A model generated the notes under the pieces. The model did no database searches. It was not told the origin of the DNA and saw only the letters and a program-made list of their open reading frames with translations. Below are positions 24,881-32,379 of a DNA stretch of 63,081 bases, piece after piece. Both the position numbers and the translations under genes were made by a program. Each line of letters opens with the position of its first letter. Positions within the stretch are counted from its first letter, which is position 1. Origin of the DNA: a virus; IMG/VR virus record IMGVR_UViG_3300011116_000165, positions 1 through 63,081 of that record; one strand, given 5' to 3'.

Positions 24881-25036
24881 CTAGTGAAGCCAAAGATAAA
24901 AACCATGCAGGATGCCAATCGGAAATAGGATGGCACCAGCCACCAAGAATCCCCACAAGCCCTGTGCAAAGCAAGTGAATACGTGCGTAAGCCAAGCGGC
25001 AAGGCAAGCAAATCCAAATAGTGCTGACCAGTTCAT
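24881..25036 (-). CDS. Small two-pass membrane protein
   Basis: 51 aa. Two hydrophobic helices (residues about 4-24 and 27-47; ends LHGFYLWLH) with hardly any charge. Start codon overlaps the upstream stop as TAATG. Its size and topology are holin-like, but a separate holin candidate exists at 58155 and this one is in the early operon, so another membrane role is more likely. Confidence 0.6.
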   Translation of the reverse strand: MNWSALFGFACLAAWLTHVFTCFAQGLWGFLVAGAILFPIGILHGFYLWLH

Positions 25037-25242
25037 TATTTTTTCTCCTCTGATTTAAAGCTGTCCATACGTGAGTTAAGGCGTAGGATGCGAGCCTTGT
25101 TGTAGTTGACTATGCTCTGCGCATACTCCACTGCGGTCTCGGCTTGTAGCTGTTCGATGTGCGCGTCGGCTAGCTCGGCGGCAATCATTTCCAAGGGCGT
25201 AGGGTTACGCATTTGGGTCTTTATAAACTCAATGAATTTCAT
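25036..25242 (-). CDS. Small coiled-coil protein
   Basis: 68 aa, AAGGAG 6 nt before the ATG; palindrome 3 lies directly upstream of that site. Residues about 15-60 form a long helix (ELADAHIEQLQAETAVEYAQ). Function unknown. Confidence 0.6.
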   Translation of the reverse strand: MKFIEFIKTQMRNPTPLEMIAAELADAHIEQLQAETAVEYAQSIVNYNKARILRLNSRMDSFKSEEKK

Positions 25243-25254
25243 GTGCTTCTCCTT

Positions 25255-25268
25255 CTAACAATTGTTAA
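25255..25268. repeat. Dispersed palindrome 3 (14 bp, one end base off)
   Basis: CTAACAATTGTTAA, core TAACAATTGTTA perfect. It covers the stop of the 278-aa gene and abuts the ribosome site of the next. Confidence 0.85.
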
Positions 25269-26101
25269 GTCTCGTCTACCAATAACACAAACACCTCGTC
25301 ACTAACACGGCAGCCCATATCAGTGATGTACTGTTCGTTCTCTACTAACTTCAACATGCCCAACTTCATTCGCATGACTTGAGGGAACGTATTATCGTCA
25401 TACAAACTAATCTCGTCTCCAATTTTTACTAAGTATTTACCCGCGTCTTTAATTACCAATGCTGTCTTAGCCGCAGCGAATTCACTCTGCACTCGCTCAA
25501 TGGTCAGCATCTCTACCTCCATCTCTTGCTTCTTCTCTAGGTGCATAAGAAGTTTCTGTCGCTCCATAGTCGGCATACCAGCTTGCACGTGCTGCATGAA
25601 TAGGTGGAAGCCCTCACCCAAGATAAACTTATGCGCCGCGTCGAATACGGCGTGCTCATGCTTAGTCTTCTCTCGCTCCTTATTCCATACGCCCCTAGTC
25701 ACAACCCGCTCGGCTTCGTCCCTAGCTTTCTTTAGTCGCTCGGTCTGATTCATCTTGCCGAACATCTTCTTCGCCATGACCACGGCCTTGTCTGCATCCA
25801 TAGTCGTGTACGAACCCTTCCTTGACCTCGCGCCAGCAATGCGGTCGTTATGTATTTCTACTGCTGTACCGCTACGTGTGTGGGTAGTGCCAAAACTGCC
25901 TAGCCTCTCACCATCTAGGGATACAACAAAACTTATGGCAACTGCACCGCCCATACTGCTCGACTGTGCTACCTCAAACTTCCACAGTGGGTACAGTGTG
26001 GCGAGTCGTTGGACTACTGGGGCCAGCGCACTGTGCACTTTCTCCACATTGCCGTACTTATCCTTGTCTACGATTACGTTGGGTAATGTAAAAATACTCA
26101 T
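25265..26101 (-). CDS. Conserved phage protein of the MoxR-VWA module
   Basis: 278 aa. N-terminal alpha/beta half (VDKDKYGNVEKVHSALAPVV), then a long charged coiled coil at about 110-215, then a small beta-rich end. The Shine-Dalgarno AGGAG is partly supplied by the right arm of palindrome 4 (TGTTAGGAG). Follows the 282-aa gene, VWA gene and AAA ATPase gene in order, so it probably works with them. No domain recognised. Confidence 0.6.
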   Translation of the reverse strand: MSIFTLPNVIVDKDKYGNVEKVHSALAPVVQRLATLYPLWKFEVAQSSSMGGAVAISFVVSLDGERLGSFGTTHTRSGTAVEIHNDRIAGARSRKGSYTTMDADKAVVMAKKMFGKMNQTERLKKARDEAERVVTRGVWNKEREKTKHEHAVFDAAHKFILGEGFHLFMQHVQAGMPTMERQKLLMHLEKKQEMEVEMLTIERVQSEFAAAKTALVIKDAGKYLVKIGDEISLYDDNTFPQVMRMKLGMLKLVENEQYITDMGCRVSDEVFVLLVDET

Positions 26102-26110
26102 TGACTACTC

Positions 26111-26124
26111 CTAACAATTGTTAC
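26111..26124. repeat. Dispersed palindrome 4 (14 bp, one end base off)
   Basis: CTAACAATTGTTAC between two genes. On the minus strand its arm runs into the AGGAG ribosome site of the 278-aa gene. Confidence 0.85.
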
Positions 26125-26127
26125 TAA

Positions 26128-26976
26128 TCACCACTCGAACTTGCCCAAGATTGCATCAACCTTAGACTTCAACTTCTCACGCGCTAACGGGCTATCCTTC
26201 ACCTCTTCGATGCTCTCACCAATTAACGCTAGCTCTACTTGCCTACGTGCTTCCTCCAGCTTGGGGTCGTTGGTCACGTTCAGCTTAGTCAGCAACTCAC
26301 ACAACTCCAATGGGTTGCTCAGTAGTGAGTCGTGATACCGCTTCTTATCCTCGCCGGTATCCTCCAGCTTCTTAGACGTATCGACTAACAACTTGTGCAG
26401 TCGCTCCCACGGCATACGCATCGCCTCGGCTAGCTTGCTCTCGCTCTGCTGCTCAAACTCCAGACGCATCTCATCTAAGTCCTGCGTGGGTATGTCCAAG
26501 CGAAAGTCTCCCGCCTCGGGCACAGGCTTGACCGAACGACGGAACCCAAACTTCTGCTTCACCTGCTCAAGGTCGGGGTAGTCCTCTGCCTTGTACAGCC
26601 CTTGCAACGCAGTCGGTGCTTCGGATACTAGGCGCGGATACTCATCAAAAAAGTTATCGCACAGGGACTGGAACGTACGCTCGTACCCATTCATGGTCTG
26701 CTTGTACTCCATGAACAACGCAGTCGGCAACATGCGCTCACCCTTGTCAGCCCACGGTAATGTGTGCTGGTTGTGATACAGGCGAACCCGCGCCGCGAAC
26801 TTCTCAATGTCTGCTCGTAGGCTCGTACCCGCAAACAGATTCTTCTTAGTCTGCGAGGCTCCATGCACTGCCCCTGCGTCCGTATTCACTTTGTTGGTGA
26901 TCTCCCGATCAATCTTTGATGCGGGCCATACGCTGATGTTTAACTCCACTAACACTGCTGATGAACTGATACTCAT
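26128..26976 (-). CDS. Conserved partner protein in MoxR-VWA module (DUF3150-like?)
   Basis: 282 aa with AAGGAG before the ATG. N-terminal strand segment (LVELNISVWPASKIDRE), then a mainly helical body rich in Glu and Leu. The position between a MoxR/VWA pair and the 278-aa protein recalls DUF3150-type proteins that accompany CobS/CobT-like pairs in phages and plasmids; I cannot confirm that family by eye. Confidence 0.6.
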   Translation of the reverse strand: MSISSSAVLVELNISVWPASKIDREITNKVNTDAGAVHGASQTKKNLFAGTSLRADIEKFAARVRLYHNQHTLPWADKGERMLPTALFMEYKQTMNGYERTFQSLCDNFFDEYPRLVSEAPTALQGLYKAEDYPDLEQVKQKFGFRRSVKPVPEAGDFRLDIPTQDLDEMRLEFEQQSESKLAEAMRMPWERLHKLLVDTSKKLEDTGEDKKRYHDSLLSNPLELCELLTKLNVTNDPKLEEARRQVELALIGESIEEVKDSPLAREKLKSKVDAILGKFEW

Positions 26977-26979
26977 GAT

Positions 26980-27225
26980 TTACTCCTTGGTTGGTTTGCC
27001 TGCTAACTTAGCCATTCGATATAGGCTCTCACTGATGACCTTCATACCTATCTGCCGTTCGTTGTCGTACACATGATGTGTGTAGTCCACCCCACCTTCT
27101 GCTCGTTGCTCTTTCGGAATCCACTTGTGCTCATACACCTCGGCCTTCTCTAATATGTCCATTAATGCTATGGCATCCTTATTGGGGAGCACATACGACT
27201 GATACCCTAATTCAACTACTACCAT
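26980..27225 (-). CDS. Small protein in MoxR-VWA module
   Basis: 81 aa (MVVVELGYQSYVLPNK). The ribosome site is made by palindrome 5: TGTTAGGAG, 6 nt before the ATG. An ATG inside the palindrome opens a 7-codon reading frame (MLGVQKW) that stops within this start codon region (ATGGTAG), an arrangement suited to translational coupling. Function unknown. Confidence 0.6.
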   Translation of the reverse strand: MVVVELGYQSYVLPNKDAIALMDILEKAEVYEHKWIPKEQRAEGGVDYTHHVYDNERQIGMKVISESLYRMAKLAGKPTKE

Positions 27226-27235
27226 TTCTGAACTC

Positions 27236-27249
27236 CTAACATTTGTTAG
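27236..27249. repeat. Dispersed palindrome 5 (14 bp, perfect)
   Basis: CTAACATTTGTTAG. Gives the Shine-Dalgarno of the 81-aa gene and the ATG of a 7-codon leader. Confidence 0.9.
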
Positions 27250-27259
27250 ATACCACCGA

Positions 27260-28456
27260 TTAATCTTTGACGTGAATCGTCTTGCCGTTTGGAGCAATGT
27301 CATCGTTACCCCCTACGATTGCCCACAGTACAGGCGCAGTCCACTCACTACCCCAGTCGTTACCCACGTACCCATCGGTTAGCATAATGACGCACTCGGG
27401 CTCGATACGCTTCTCTTTCAGATACGCAGATACGCATGACGGACTCGTACCACCACCGCCTCGTGGCTTCGTGGAACTAACAATGTCGCCCACCATGCTC
27501 TCGGTGTACTCCTCGTGTGCTGCCACATGGCTGTCCCAATAGATTAGGTCTACTTGGCTAGGATTAACTTCCTCAGCAATACCCTTGACCTCACCAAGGA
27601 ACCCCGACAACTCGGCCTGACCGATCGAACCGGACGTGTCAATGGCAATCACTAGGTGACCTACTTTCTCACCGATCATGCTTGGCATATACGTGCCTGT
27701 GGATAGGAACCTACGGTTAACCCTGCGCCATGACGACGTATCCTTTGCGCGGCATGTGGCTTTCACAAACTCACGCAACGCTTCGCGCCAATCAATCTTG
27801 GGCTCAAGTAAGTCCAGCACATCACGGTCTAGCCCACCTGCACCAGTTCCCGCAACTTTCTGCTGCGCCATGACTCCCTGACGAATCGCTTGGTCAATGT
27901 CACGCTCAAGCTCACGCTTAGCCTCGGCACTCAACTCCTGCGCACCATCCCAATCATGCTCATCGAACCCACCGCCACCACCACCGCCGTTCTTCTCTTG
28001 CTCTTCCTTCAGTAGGTCGAACACTTGCTTGGCATTGAGGCCACGATACTTCTCGTCAACCAAGCCCATCGGCAAGCCCTTCATCTTGCCATCCTTGTAG
28101 CGTGGCATGGCAATGACCGACTCGGTAGGATCAAGGTCTTTGAGCTTAAGGTTAATCACGTAGTCACAAGACTGATTGGCTAGGCTGTGATCTTCATCAT
28201 GCAGCTTCTTCCACGTAGTCAGGTGACGAAATGCCTTGTGCAGATTCTCATGTAGCACCACGAAATTCAACTCGGGGTCTTTCAACTCCTTGACGAACTC
28301 GCGTCCATAAGTCTCGTCGCGTCCATTGGTACACGCCGTGGGGATATCGTCCGACACTCGTGTCTTGCCCACCATCATGATGCCCGACCAAAGCGCAAAC
28401 TTCGGGTTACGCATCAAGCTAATCTTGGCCTTCTGTACTCTGCGTTCTTCTAACAT
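27260..28456 (-). CDS. VWA-domain protein with putative HExxH metallopeptidase domain (DUF2201/CobT-like)
   Basis: 398 aa. H69-E-N-L-H73 in FVVLHENLHKAF is a zinc-peptidase motif in the N-terminal domain. Gly/Glu-rich linker (about 155-170). The C-terminal VWA domain has a MIDAS motif D273-T-S-G-S277 and a later MLTDGY. This two-domain form is the DUF2201 type, which pairs with MoxR ATPases. The start ATG lies inside palindrome 6 (AACAAATGTTAG, giving M-L-E-E), with AGGAG 9 nt upstream. The substrate is unknown. Confidence 0.85.
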   Translation of the reverse strand: MLEERRVQKAKISLMRNPKFALWSGIMMVGKTRVSDDIPTACTNGRDETYGREFVKELKDPELNFVVLHENLHKAFRHLTTWKKLHDEDHSLANQSCDYVINLKLKDLDPTESVIAMPRYKDGKMKGLPMGLVDEKYRGLNAKQVFDLLKEEQEKNGGGGGGGFDEHDWDGAQELSAEAKRELERDIDQAIRQGVMAQQKVAGTGAGGLDRDVLDLLEPKIDWREALREFVKATCRAKDTSSWRRVNRRFLSTGTYMPSMIGEKVGHLVIAIDTSGSIGQAELSGFLGEVKGIAEEVNPSQVDLIYWDSHVAAHEEYTESMVGDIVSSTKPRGGGGTSPSCVSAYLKEKRIEPECVIMLTDGYVGNDWGSEWTAPVLWAIVGGNDDIAPNGKTIHVKD

Positions 28457-28463
28457 TTGTTAG
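28450..28463. repeat. Dispersed palindrome 6 (14 bp, perfect, holds a start codon)
   Basis: CTAACATTTGTTAG; on the minus strand the central ATG is the start of the VWA gene. Confidence 0.9.
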
Positions 28464-28474
28464 GTCTCCTTGTA

Positions 28475-28972
28475 TTAAAGTTTTGCTCTCGTATAAACTG
28501 GGTCGGCAAACAAAGCATTCCCTCGCAGCCCCTTCTTCCACCGGCTGCCAAGCAGCCCATACTTCCATCCTTTGTGTCTAGCCCAATCAGCAAGGCTCAT
28601 AGTCAACCCCTCATGTGTAATGAATACGTTAGTAACTCTATTGTTGGCTTGTTCCGTTCGGTTAGCCCACCTAACATTGTTAGGTTCGTAGTTGCCGTTG
28701 TTGTCGATGCGGTCAAGCGTTGCCCCTTTGGGTCGTTCACCAATCGCGGATACAAAAACGGCATAGTCTTCCGCCCACTCTGCACACATGGTTATGCCCC
28801 TACCACCGTAGCGGTGATAGTTTGGGGTGTTTGGGTTGAAGCATCGGTCTTTGATTCCCCTCCATAGTTTGTACATCGGACTGCTTTTGCCTTGCCTAGC
28901 ATCCACTGCGCCACCGTGCTTTGTGCGCTTACGGTTTGCGTCGGCTACGCCTTGGTTGTATTTACGTTCCAT
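28475..28972 (-). CDS. HNH endonuclease, probably mobile (homing-type)
   Basis: 165 aa. YKLWRGIKDRCFNP, then YHRYGGRGITMC, then ATLDRIDNNGNYEPNNVRW form the HNH-like core common in free-standing phage homing enzymes. A C-terminal HTH-like segment (SLADWARHKGWKYGLLGSRW) would aid site binding. It has its own weak promoter and separates the MoxR from the VWA gene, which normally adjoin, as an inserted element would. Palindrome 7 lies in the codons for NNV. Confidence 0.8.
   Translation of the reverse strand: MERKYNQGVADANRKRTKHGGAVDARQGKSSPMYKLWRGIKDRCFNPNTPNYHRYGGRGITMCAEWAEDYAVFVSAIGERPKGATLDRIDNNGNYEPNNVRWANRTEQANNRVTNVFITHEGLTMSLADWARHKGWKYGLLGSRWKKGLRGNALFADPVYTRAKL
28671..28683. repeat. 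Dispersed palindrome 7 (13 bp, perfect, in gene)
   Basis: CTAACATTGTTAG inside the HNH gene. Confidence 0.9.
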
Positions 28973-29013
28973 GATTTACTCCGGTTATAAGTGGGACTCA
29001 CCACCATGTAATG

Positions 29014-29019
29014 AGTATA
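29014..29019 (-). promoter_or_regulatory. Possible extended -10 promoter for HNH gene
   Basis: Minus strand TGGTATACT with no good -35 box at the right distance. The TGTGGTATA string is the same as in the promoters at 30.2 and 32.3 kb. Confidence 0.35.
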
Positions 29020-29039
29020 CCACACATCAAGACTAAGTC

Positions 29040-30104
29040 TTATAATAAATCTTGGTTTAACGCGACCCACTCAGAGAATGCCTTGCAGCTAAACGCAATG
29101 CTCTGCTTGCTCTGCGTCTTGCTCAAGTTGATAGCGAACACCGCTTGCCACTCGGCATCGAACCGCTTGAGGTACTCCATGAATGGTGTGATCGTCACCT
29201 TGTCGATACGTGCGATAGCACCGAACACCACGATGGCACACGCCCCTGAACTCGTAGGCACAGGCGTATTCTTTGGGTCACGGATAGTCGCCTCCCACGT
29301 AGGTAGCTGGTCGGCAAACTCTATGTATGCTTGCATATCTCTAGCACCACTCTCGCCAATAGCACCGGTCAACGCAGCGATCACGGCATCGGGGTCATTG
29401 TCCTTGCGGGTCTTAACAATGTTAGATGCAGTCTCCAGCGAACGTGGGGATACGAACGCATTCTGAGTCTTGCGCGGGTTAAAGATATAGGGGTTGTCGC
29501 CCTGCCCACCGTCGGTGTAGCTTGCCAATACTTGCGGGAACCGATTCACCCATGCAATCACCTCGGGCGATACATCCTTCTCGATGGCCCAATTAATCCA
29601 TTCCTCGGAAGTCGGCTTAGCCACCGTGATCTCAACGATACGGTTGCGGGTGTGGGCCTTGAGCGTGTCTCCCACTCCGTCAGTAGACAGATTACCAGTC
29701 AGGAACACCACCGTCCGATTGTCCAGCGATACATCACCCAAGCGTGGATTCTTCTTCTCTAGGCACGGGTGCAGCATATTCTTCACAGGGTCAGCGCCCT
29801 TGCTGAACTCGTCGAACATCATCACCAGTGGCTTGCCATTGTGAATCTTGAACCGTGCGTTGGGATAATACTTTGTGGTACGTGTCTCGTGGTCGATCAC
29901 AGGCATTGCGACATCACCTAAATCCATATTGGGTACGTCGATATACGCATGGTCGTATCCAAGGCGCTCGGCGATCTGCTCCAGCATCGAACTCTTGCCA
30001 ATGCCCGGCTCTCCACGTAGCATGAACCTCGTCTCGGGGTTGGTCACGATTAGGTTGACCGCTTGCTTGAGGGTAACGGTCTTGCCAAAGTTAATTTCAG
30101 CCAT
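29040..30104 (-). CDS. MoxR/CobS-like AAA+ ATPase
   Basis: 354 aa. Walker A GEPGIGKSS (K37), Walker B MMFDEF (D98, E99), sensor-type FLTGNLSTDG and an RNRIVE arginine region. MoxR ATPases act as chaperones for VWA partners, and such a partner lies one gene downstream. AAGGA lies 8 nt before the ATG. Transcribed from the promoter at 30.23 kb. It likely drives remodelling of a phage or host target; which one cannot be read from the sequence. Palindrome 8 lies in the codons for SNIVK. Confidence 0.85.
   Translation of the reverse strand: MAEINFGKTVTLKQAVNLIVTNPETRFMLRGEPGIGKSSMLEQIAERLGYDHAYIDVPNMDLGDVAMPVIDHETRTTKYYPNARFKIHNGKPLVMMFDEFSKGADPVKNMLHPCLEKKNPRLGDVSLDNRTVVFLTGNLSTDGVGDTLKAHTRNRIVEITVAKPTSEEWINWAIEKDVSPEVIAWVNRFPQVLASYTDGGQGDNPYIFNPRKTQNAFVSPRSLETASNIVKTRKDNDPDAVIAALTGAIGESGARDMQAYIEFADQLPTWEATIRDPKNTPVPTSSGACAIVVFGAIARIDKVTITPFMEYLKRFDAEWQAVFAINLSKTQSKQSIAFSCKAFSEWVALNQDLL
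29413..29425. repeat. Dispersed palindrome 8 (13 bp, one end base off, in gene)
   Basis: TTAACAATGTTAG inside the MoxR gene. Confidence 0.8.
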
Positions 30105-30134
30105 GATAAAGTCCTTCTGATTACGCTAATAAAT

Positions 30135-30148
30135 CTAACAAATGTTAG
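30135..30148. repeat. Dispersed palindrome 9 (14 bp, perfect)
   Basis: CTAACAAATGTTAG in the 5' leader of the MoxR gene, about 75 bp after the -10 box. Confidence 0.9.
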
Positions 30149-30221
30149 GTGGGGATTACTCTGCATTTATTTAGAGCCTACACCTACTTGACTACGAACA
30201 GAATTATCCGTGCCAATATAC

Positions 30222-30250
30222 ATTATACCACAAAGTAATAGATATGTCAA
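30222..30250 (-). promoter_or_regulatory. Consensus sigma70 promoter for MoxR module
   Basis: Minus strand TTGACA (30250-30245), 17 bp, TATAAT (30227-30222), with TG before the -10. The spacer end TTTGTGG and the whole layout match the promoter at 32.27 kb closely. Confidence 0.85.
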
Positions 30251-30271
30251 GTATTTCGACACACCATTTGC

Positions 30272-31345
30272 CTACACAAACTTGAACCAATCCGCGTAGT
30301 TTGTACTCGCTACTTTGCCCACAGGCATCCTCACCTGCTCTAACACCTCCTCTTTGAATACCCGCAGCACGAACTCGTCGGCCAGCTTCTCCGCACTTGA
30401 CCGGCTTATCCGAAAGAACTCAGCCTTCGTTGCTATGTGCGTCTGCTGCGCAACTAACAATGTTAGGGCCGCACGATAGAAATTCTCGCCCTTCACCTCG
30501 TCCGGCTGGTCGTTGCGCATCAGGGCCAGCACCTCCAGCTTGTCGGCTTTCTCCCTCGCGTTCTGCATGTCGCGCTCCTTCTCGGCTCCCCATGTTCTCA
30601 GGTGCGTGAACAATGCCTTGCGTGGCTCAGTTGTATCCACCGTAGGAGTACCACCAAACACGTGCACGGTCTGCCCGAACATGTTCACCACTGTTTCCAT
30701 GTGTACTACCACTTCTGTCTTAGCCACAAACGGTGTCTCGGCAGTCGGCTTGTTCCACCGCTGGTTGGCATACCTCACATCAAAGTCGATGTGCTCGGTC
30801 AGGATTGAAGTCATGCCCTTGTAGTACTTGAGAAACTCAGTGTACGGCGCTCTAACAATGTTAGCTTTCGCTTTGCTCAGTCTCCACTCCAGCGCACCCT
30901 CGGCCTGCACCACCGTCCACACTGGTATGAGTCCACTCTTGTCGCGCTTTATTCTGAACTCGTTCGCACCCAGCACGTACTTGTCCTTGCCATCCCTTAG
31001 CTGCACCACCGTCTTGCCCTTGCTTGTGTACACGTGGATATCGCTCAGCAACTCCACCACAAACTCGCGCACATACGCCGTGTTGTATCTGCCCACACTA
31101 ATCTGTACCTCATCGTTGGGGTGATACGTCACCACCGTCCCATTCTCACCGCTGTAGCAGCAGCATTCATACAAAACTACGCCGTCGGCAATCCTCTCGC
31201 GGATGTACAGGTGCTTATCGCTTCGTTTGGCTAGCGGCCTCGTCTTATTCTTGTCGCCTCGGATAGGCGTGGTCATGTCGTGTCGCTTTTTAGCTTCCTC
31301 ATACGTGCGTATGTACGGTACTCTATGGGTTGAATTGAATGTCAT
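30272..31345 (-). CDS. Large early protein, unknown function
   Basis: 357 aa, GGAG 8 nt before the ATG. Mixed alpha/beta, basic N-terminus (RGDKNKTRPLAKRSDKHLYI), a beta-rich middle (ECCCYSGENGTVVTYHP), and a helical C-terminus. No catalytic signature recognised. Contains palindromes 10 and 11. Upstream of, but not in the same transcript start as, the MoxR module. Confidence 0.65.
   Translation of the reverse strand: MTFNSTHRVPYIRTYEEAKKRHDMTTPIRGDKNKTRPLAKRSDKHLYIRERIADGVVLYECCCYSGENGTVVTYHPNDEVQISVGRYNTAYVREFVVELLSDIHVYTSKGKTVVQLRDGKDKYVLGANEFRIKRDKSGLIPVWTVVQAEGALEWRLSKAKANIVRAPYTEFLKYYKGMTSILTEHIDFDVRYANQRWNKPTAETPFVAKTEVVVHMETVVNMFGQTVHVFGGTPTVDTTEPRKALFTHLRTWGAEKERDMQNAREKADKLEVLALMRNDQPDEVKGENFYRAALTLLVAQQTHIATKAEFFRISRSSAEKLADEFVLRVFKEEVLEQVRMPVGKVASTNYADWFKFV
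30464..30476. repeat. Dispersed palindrome 10 (13 bp, perfect, in gene)
   Basis: CTAACAATGTTAG, codons for LTLL in the 357-aa gene. Confidence 0.9.
30852..30864. repeat. Dispersed palindrome 11 (13 bp, perfect, in gene)
   Basis: CTAACAATGTTAG, codons for ANIVR in the 357-aa gene. Confidence 0.9.
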
Positions 31346-31349
31346 GTCG

Positions 31350-31523
31350 TTACTCCATTGTTTCGGCAGCAGTGCGCAGCCGGTATGCTTTGATACGCTT
31401 GTTGCTCATGTACTTCATCATGTACCGCTCTTTCGCAGCCTCGGCATTCTTGGCCTCGATTACCTCGGTGTCCCACACACCGTAGCGGTTGCTCCATCCT
31501 GTTACGCAGTATCTAGCTAACAT
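31350..31523 (-). CDS. Small protein, start inside palindrome 12
   Basis: 57 aa (MLARYCVTGWSNRYGVWD, then a basic helical half ending TAAETME). AAAGGA precedes the ATG by about 9 nt, and the ATG is the centre of CTAACAAATGTTAG. The stop codon lies 5 bases before the next gene. The Trp/Tyr-rich start and coupled context support a real gene. Function unknown. Confidence 0.6.
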   Translation of the reverse strand: MLARYCVTGWSNRYGVWDTEVIEAKNAEAAKERYMMKYMSNKRIKAYRLRTAAETME

Positions 31524-31776
31524 TTGTTAGGTTCCTTTCGTTTATTTCGTTTGTATGGTTCACCATCATGGCTACCAGCTTATCGGTTAACTTAGCCATG
31601 TGTATCAGCACCGACTGGTCATCACTTTGCGCAACTATCGCCCACACCCTGCCTCGTTGCTTGGCTATATCTGTGAAGTCGTACCACTTGCGCTCGACCA
31701 CGATAAAGTTACCGCTAAACCCGCGCAGTAGCATGTACTTCTTCTTGCGCCGTGGCTTGGTCACCCTCTGCTCCAT
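31513..31776 (-). CDS. Small basic early protein
   Basis: 87 aa. Basic N-terminus (RVTKPRRKKKYMLLRG), then a beta-rich part. Its last codons (LTNVS) are encoded by palindrome 12. Unknown function. Confidence 0.6.
   Translation of the reverse strand: MEQRVTKPRRKKKYMLLRGFSGNFIVVERKWYDFTDIAKQRGRVWAIVAQSDDQSVLIHMAKLTDKLVAMMVNHTNEINERNLTNVS
31517..31530. repeat. Dispersed palindrome 12 (14 bp, perfect, holds a start codon)
   Basis: CTAACATTTGTTAG at the overlap of two genes; encodes the end of one and the ATG of the other. Confidence 0.9.
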
Positions 31777-31964
31777 AGCTTCTCGTACACCTGCGCCTCG
31801 TCACGTAGCGGGTGCAGCGTGGCATCGTCAAGGCTCATCAGTCTGCGCATCTCCACGATTGTCGCGTGGGCCATGTCAGGCTCACCCTTGGCTAGTTTGT
31901 CGTCGGCATCGTCCAACAATGTTAGAAATCTTTGGTATTCACTCGGTCGGATACTTGGTCTCAT
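31761..31964 (-). CDS. Small helical early protein
   Basis: 67 aa (MRPSIRPSEYQRFLTLLDDADDKL...), all helix. Overlaps neighbours by 4-16 bp. Palindrome 13 is read as LTLLD, the same peptide as in the gene at 22218. Unknown function. Confidence 0.55.
   Translation of the reverse strand: MRPSIRPSEYQRFLTLLDDADDKLAKGEPDMAHATIVEMRRLMSLDDATLHPLRDEAQVYEKLWSRG
31913..31925. repeat. Dispersed palindrome 13 (13 bp, one base off, in gene)
   Basis: CCAACAATGTTAG inside the 67-aa gene. Confidence 0.75.
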
Positions 31965-32203
31965 GCTCGCTGCTCCTTCGGATTAGTTTGTTTGAGCGTT
32001 GTGTATGCGCTCGTATTGGTTACAAACTGATAGGCTCCCTTGGTGTACTCTTGGATAATGCACCACGATGTGCGCTCTTGCCTCGCGGCTTCCTCCCCGC
32101 AGAACAAGCACACCGACTTGATGCGAGCACGTTCGGGCGGCTCGATATCGTCACCGCATACTCTGCACGTGGTATTTATGTACCCCAAATTGATTTCTAA
32201 CAT
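31961..32203 (-). CDS. Small zinc-ribbon protein
   Basis: 80 aa. Two CxxC pairs (TCRVCGDD and VCLFCGEE, residues about 13-35) form a zinc ribbon like those of DksA/TraR-type proteins; the C-terminal half (QEYTKGAYQFVT, QTNPKE) is common in small phage proteins. The start ATG lies inside palindrome 14, giving M-L-E-I, with AAGGA upstream. A regulatory role is possible. Confidence 0.7.
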   Translation of the reverse strand: MLEINLGYINTTCRVCGDDIEPPERARIKSVCLFCGEEAARQERTSWCIIQEYTKGAYQFVTNTSAYTTLKQTNPKEQRA

Positions 32204-32210
32204 TTGTTAG
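32197..32210. repeat. Dispersed palindrome 14 (14 bp, perfect, holds a start codon)
   Basis: CTAACATTTGTTAG; its minus-strand ATG starts the zinc-ribbon gene, about 60 bp after the promoter -10. Confidence 0.9.
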
Positions 32211-32269
32211 GTTCCTTTGCTATGTTACGTTTTGCAGGGCAGAAAAAGGATTTCCCCTACCCAGTCTAT

Positions 32270-32298
32270 ATTATACCACAAAATTATATATAAGTCAA
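32270..32298 (-). promoter_or_regulatory. Sigma70 promoter, twin of 30.23 kb
   Basis: Minus strand TTGACT (32298-32293), 17 bp, TATAAT (32275-32270), extended TGG before the -10. Drives the zinc-ribbon gene and those after it. Confidence 0.8.
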
Positions 32299-32379
32299 GT
32301 TTTTAGCTGAAGTGAAAGTTACGTAACAATAGGCAGAAATGGGCTATGTTACGTGTTACAAAACGGGAATGTAACAACC

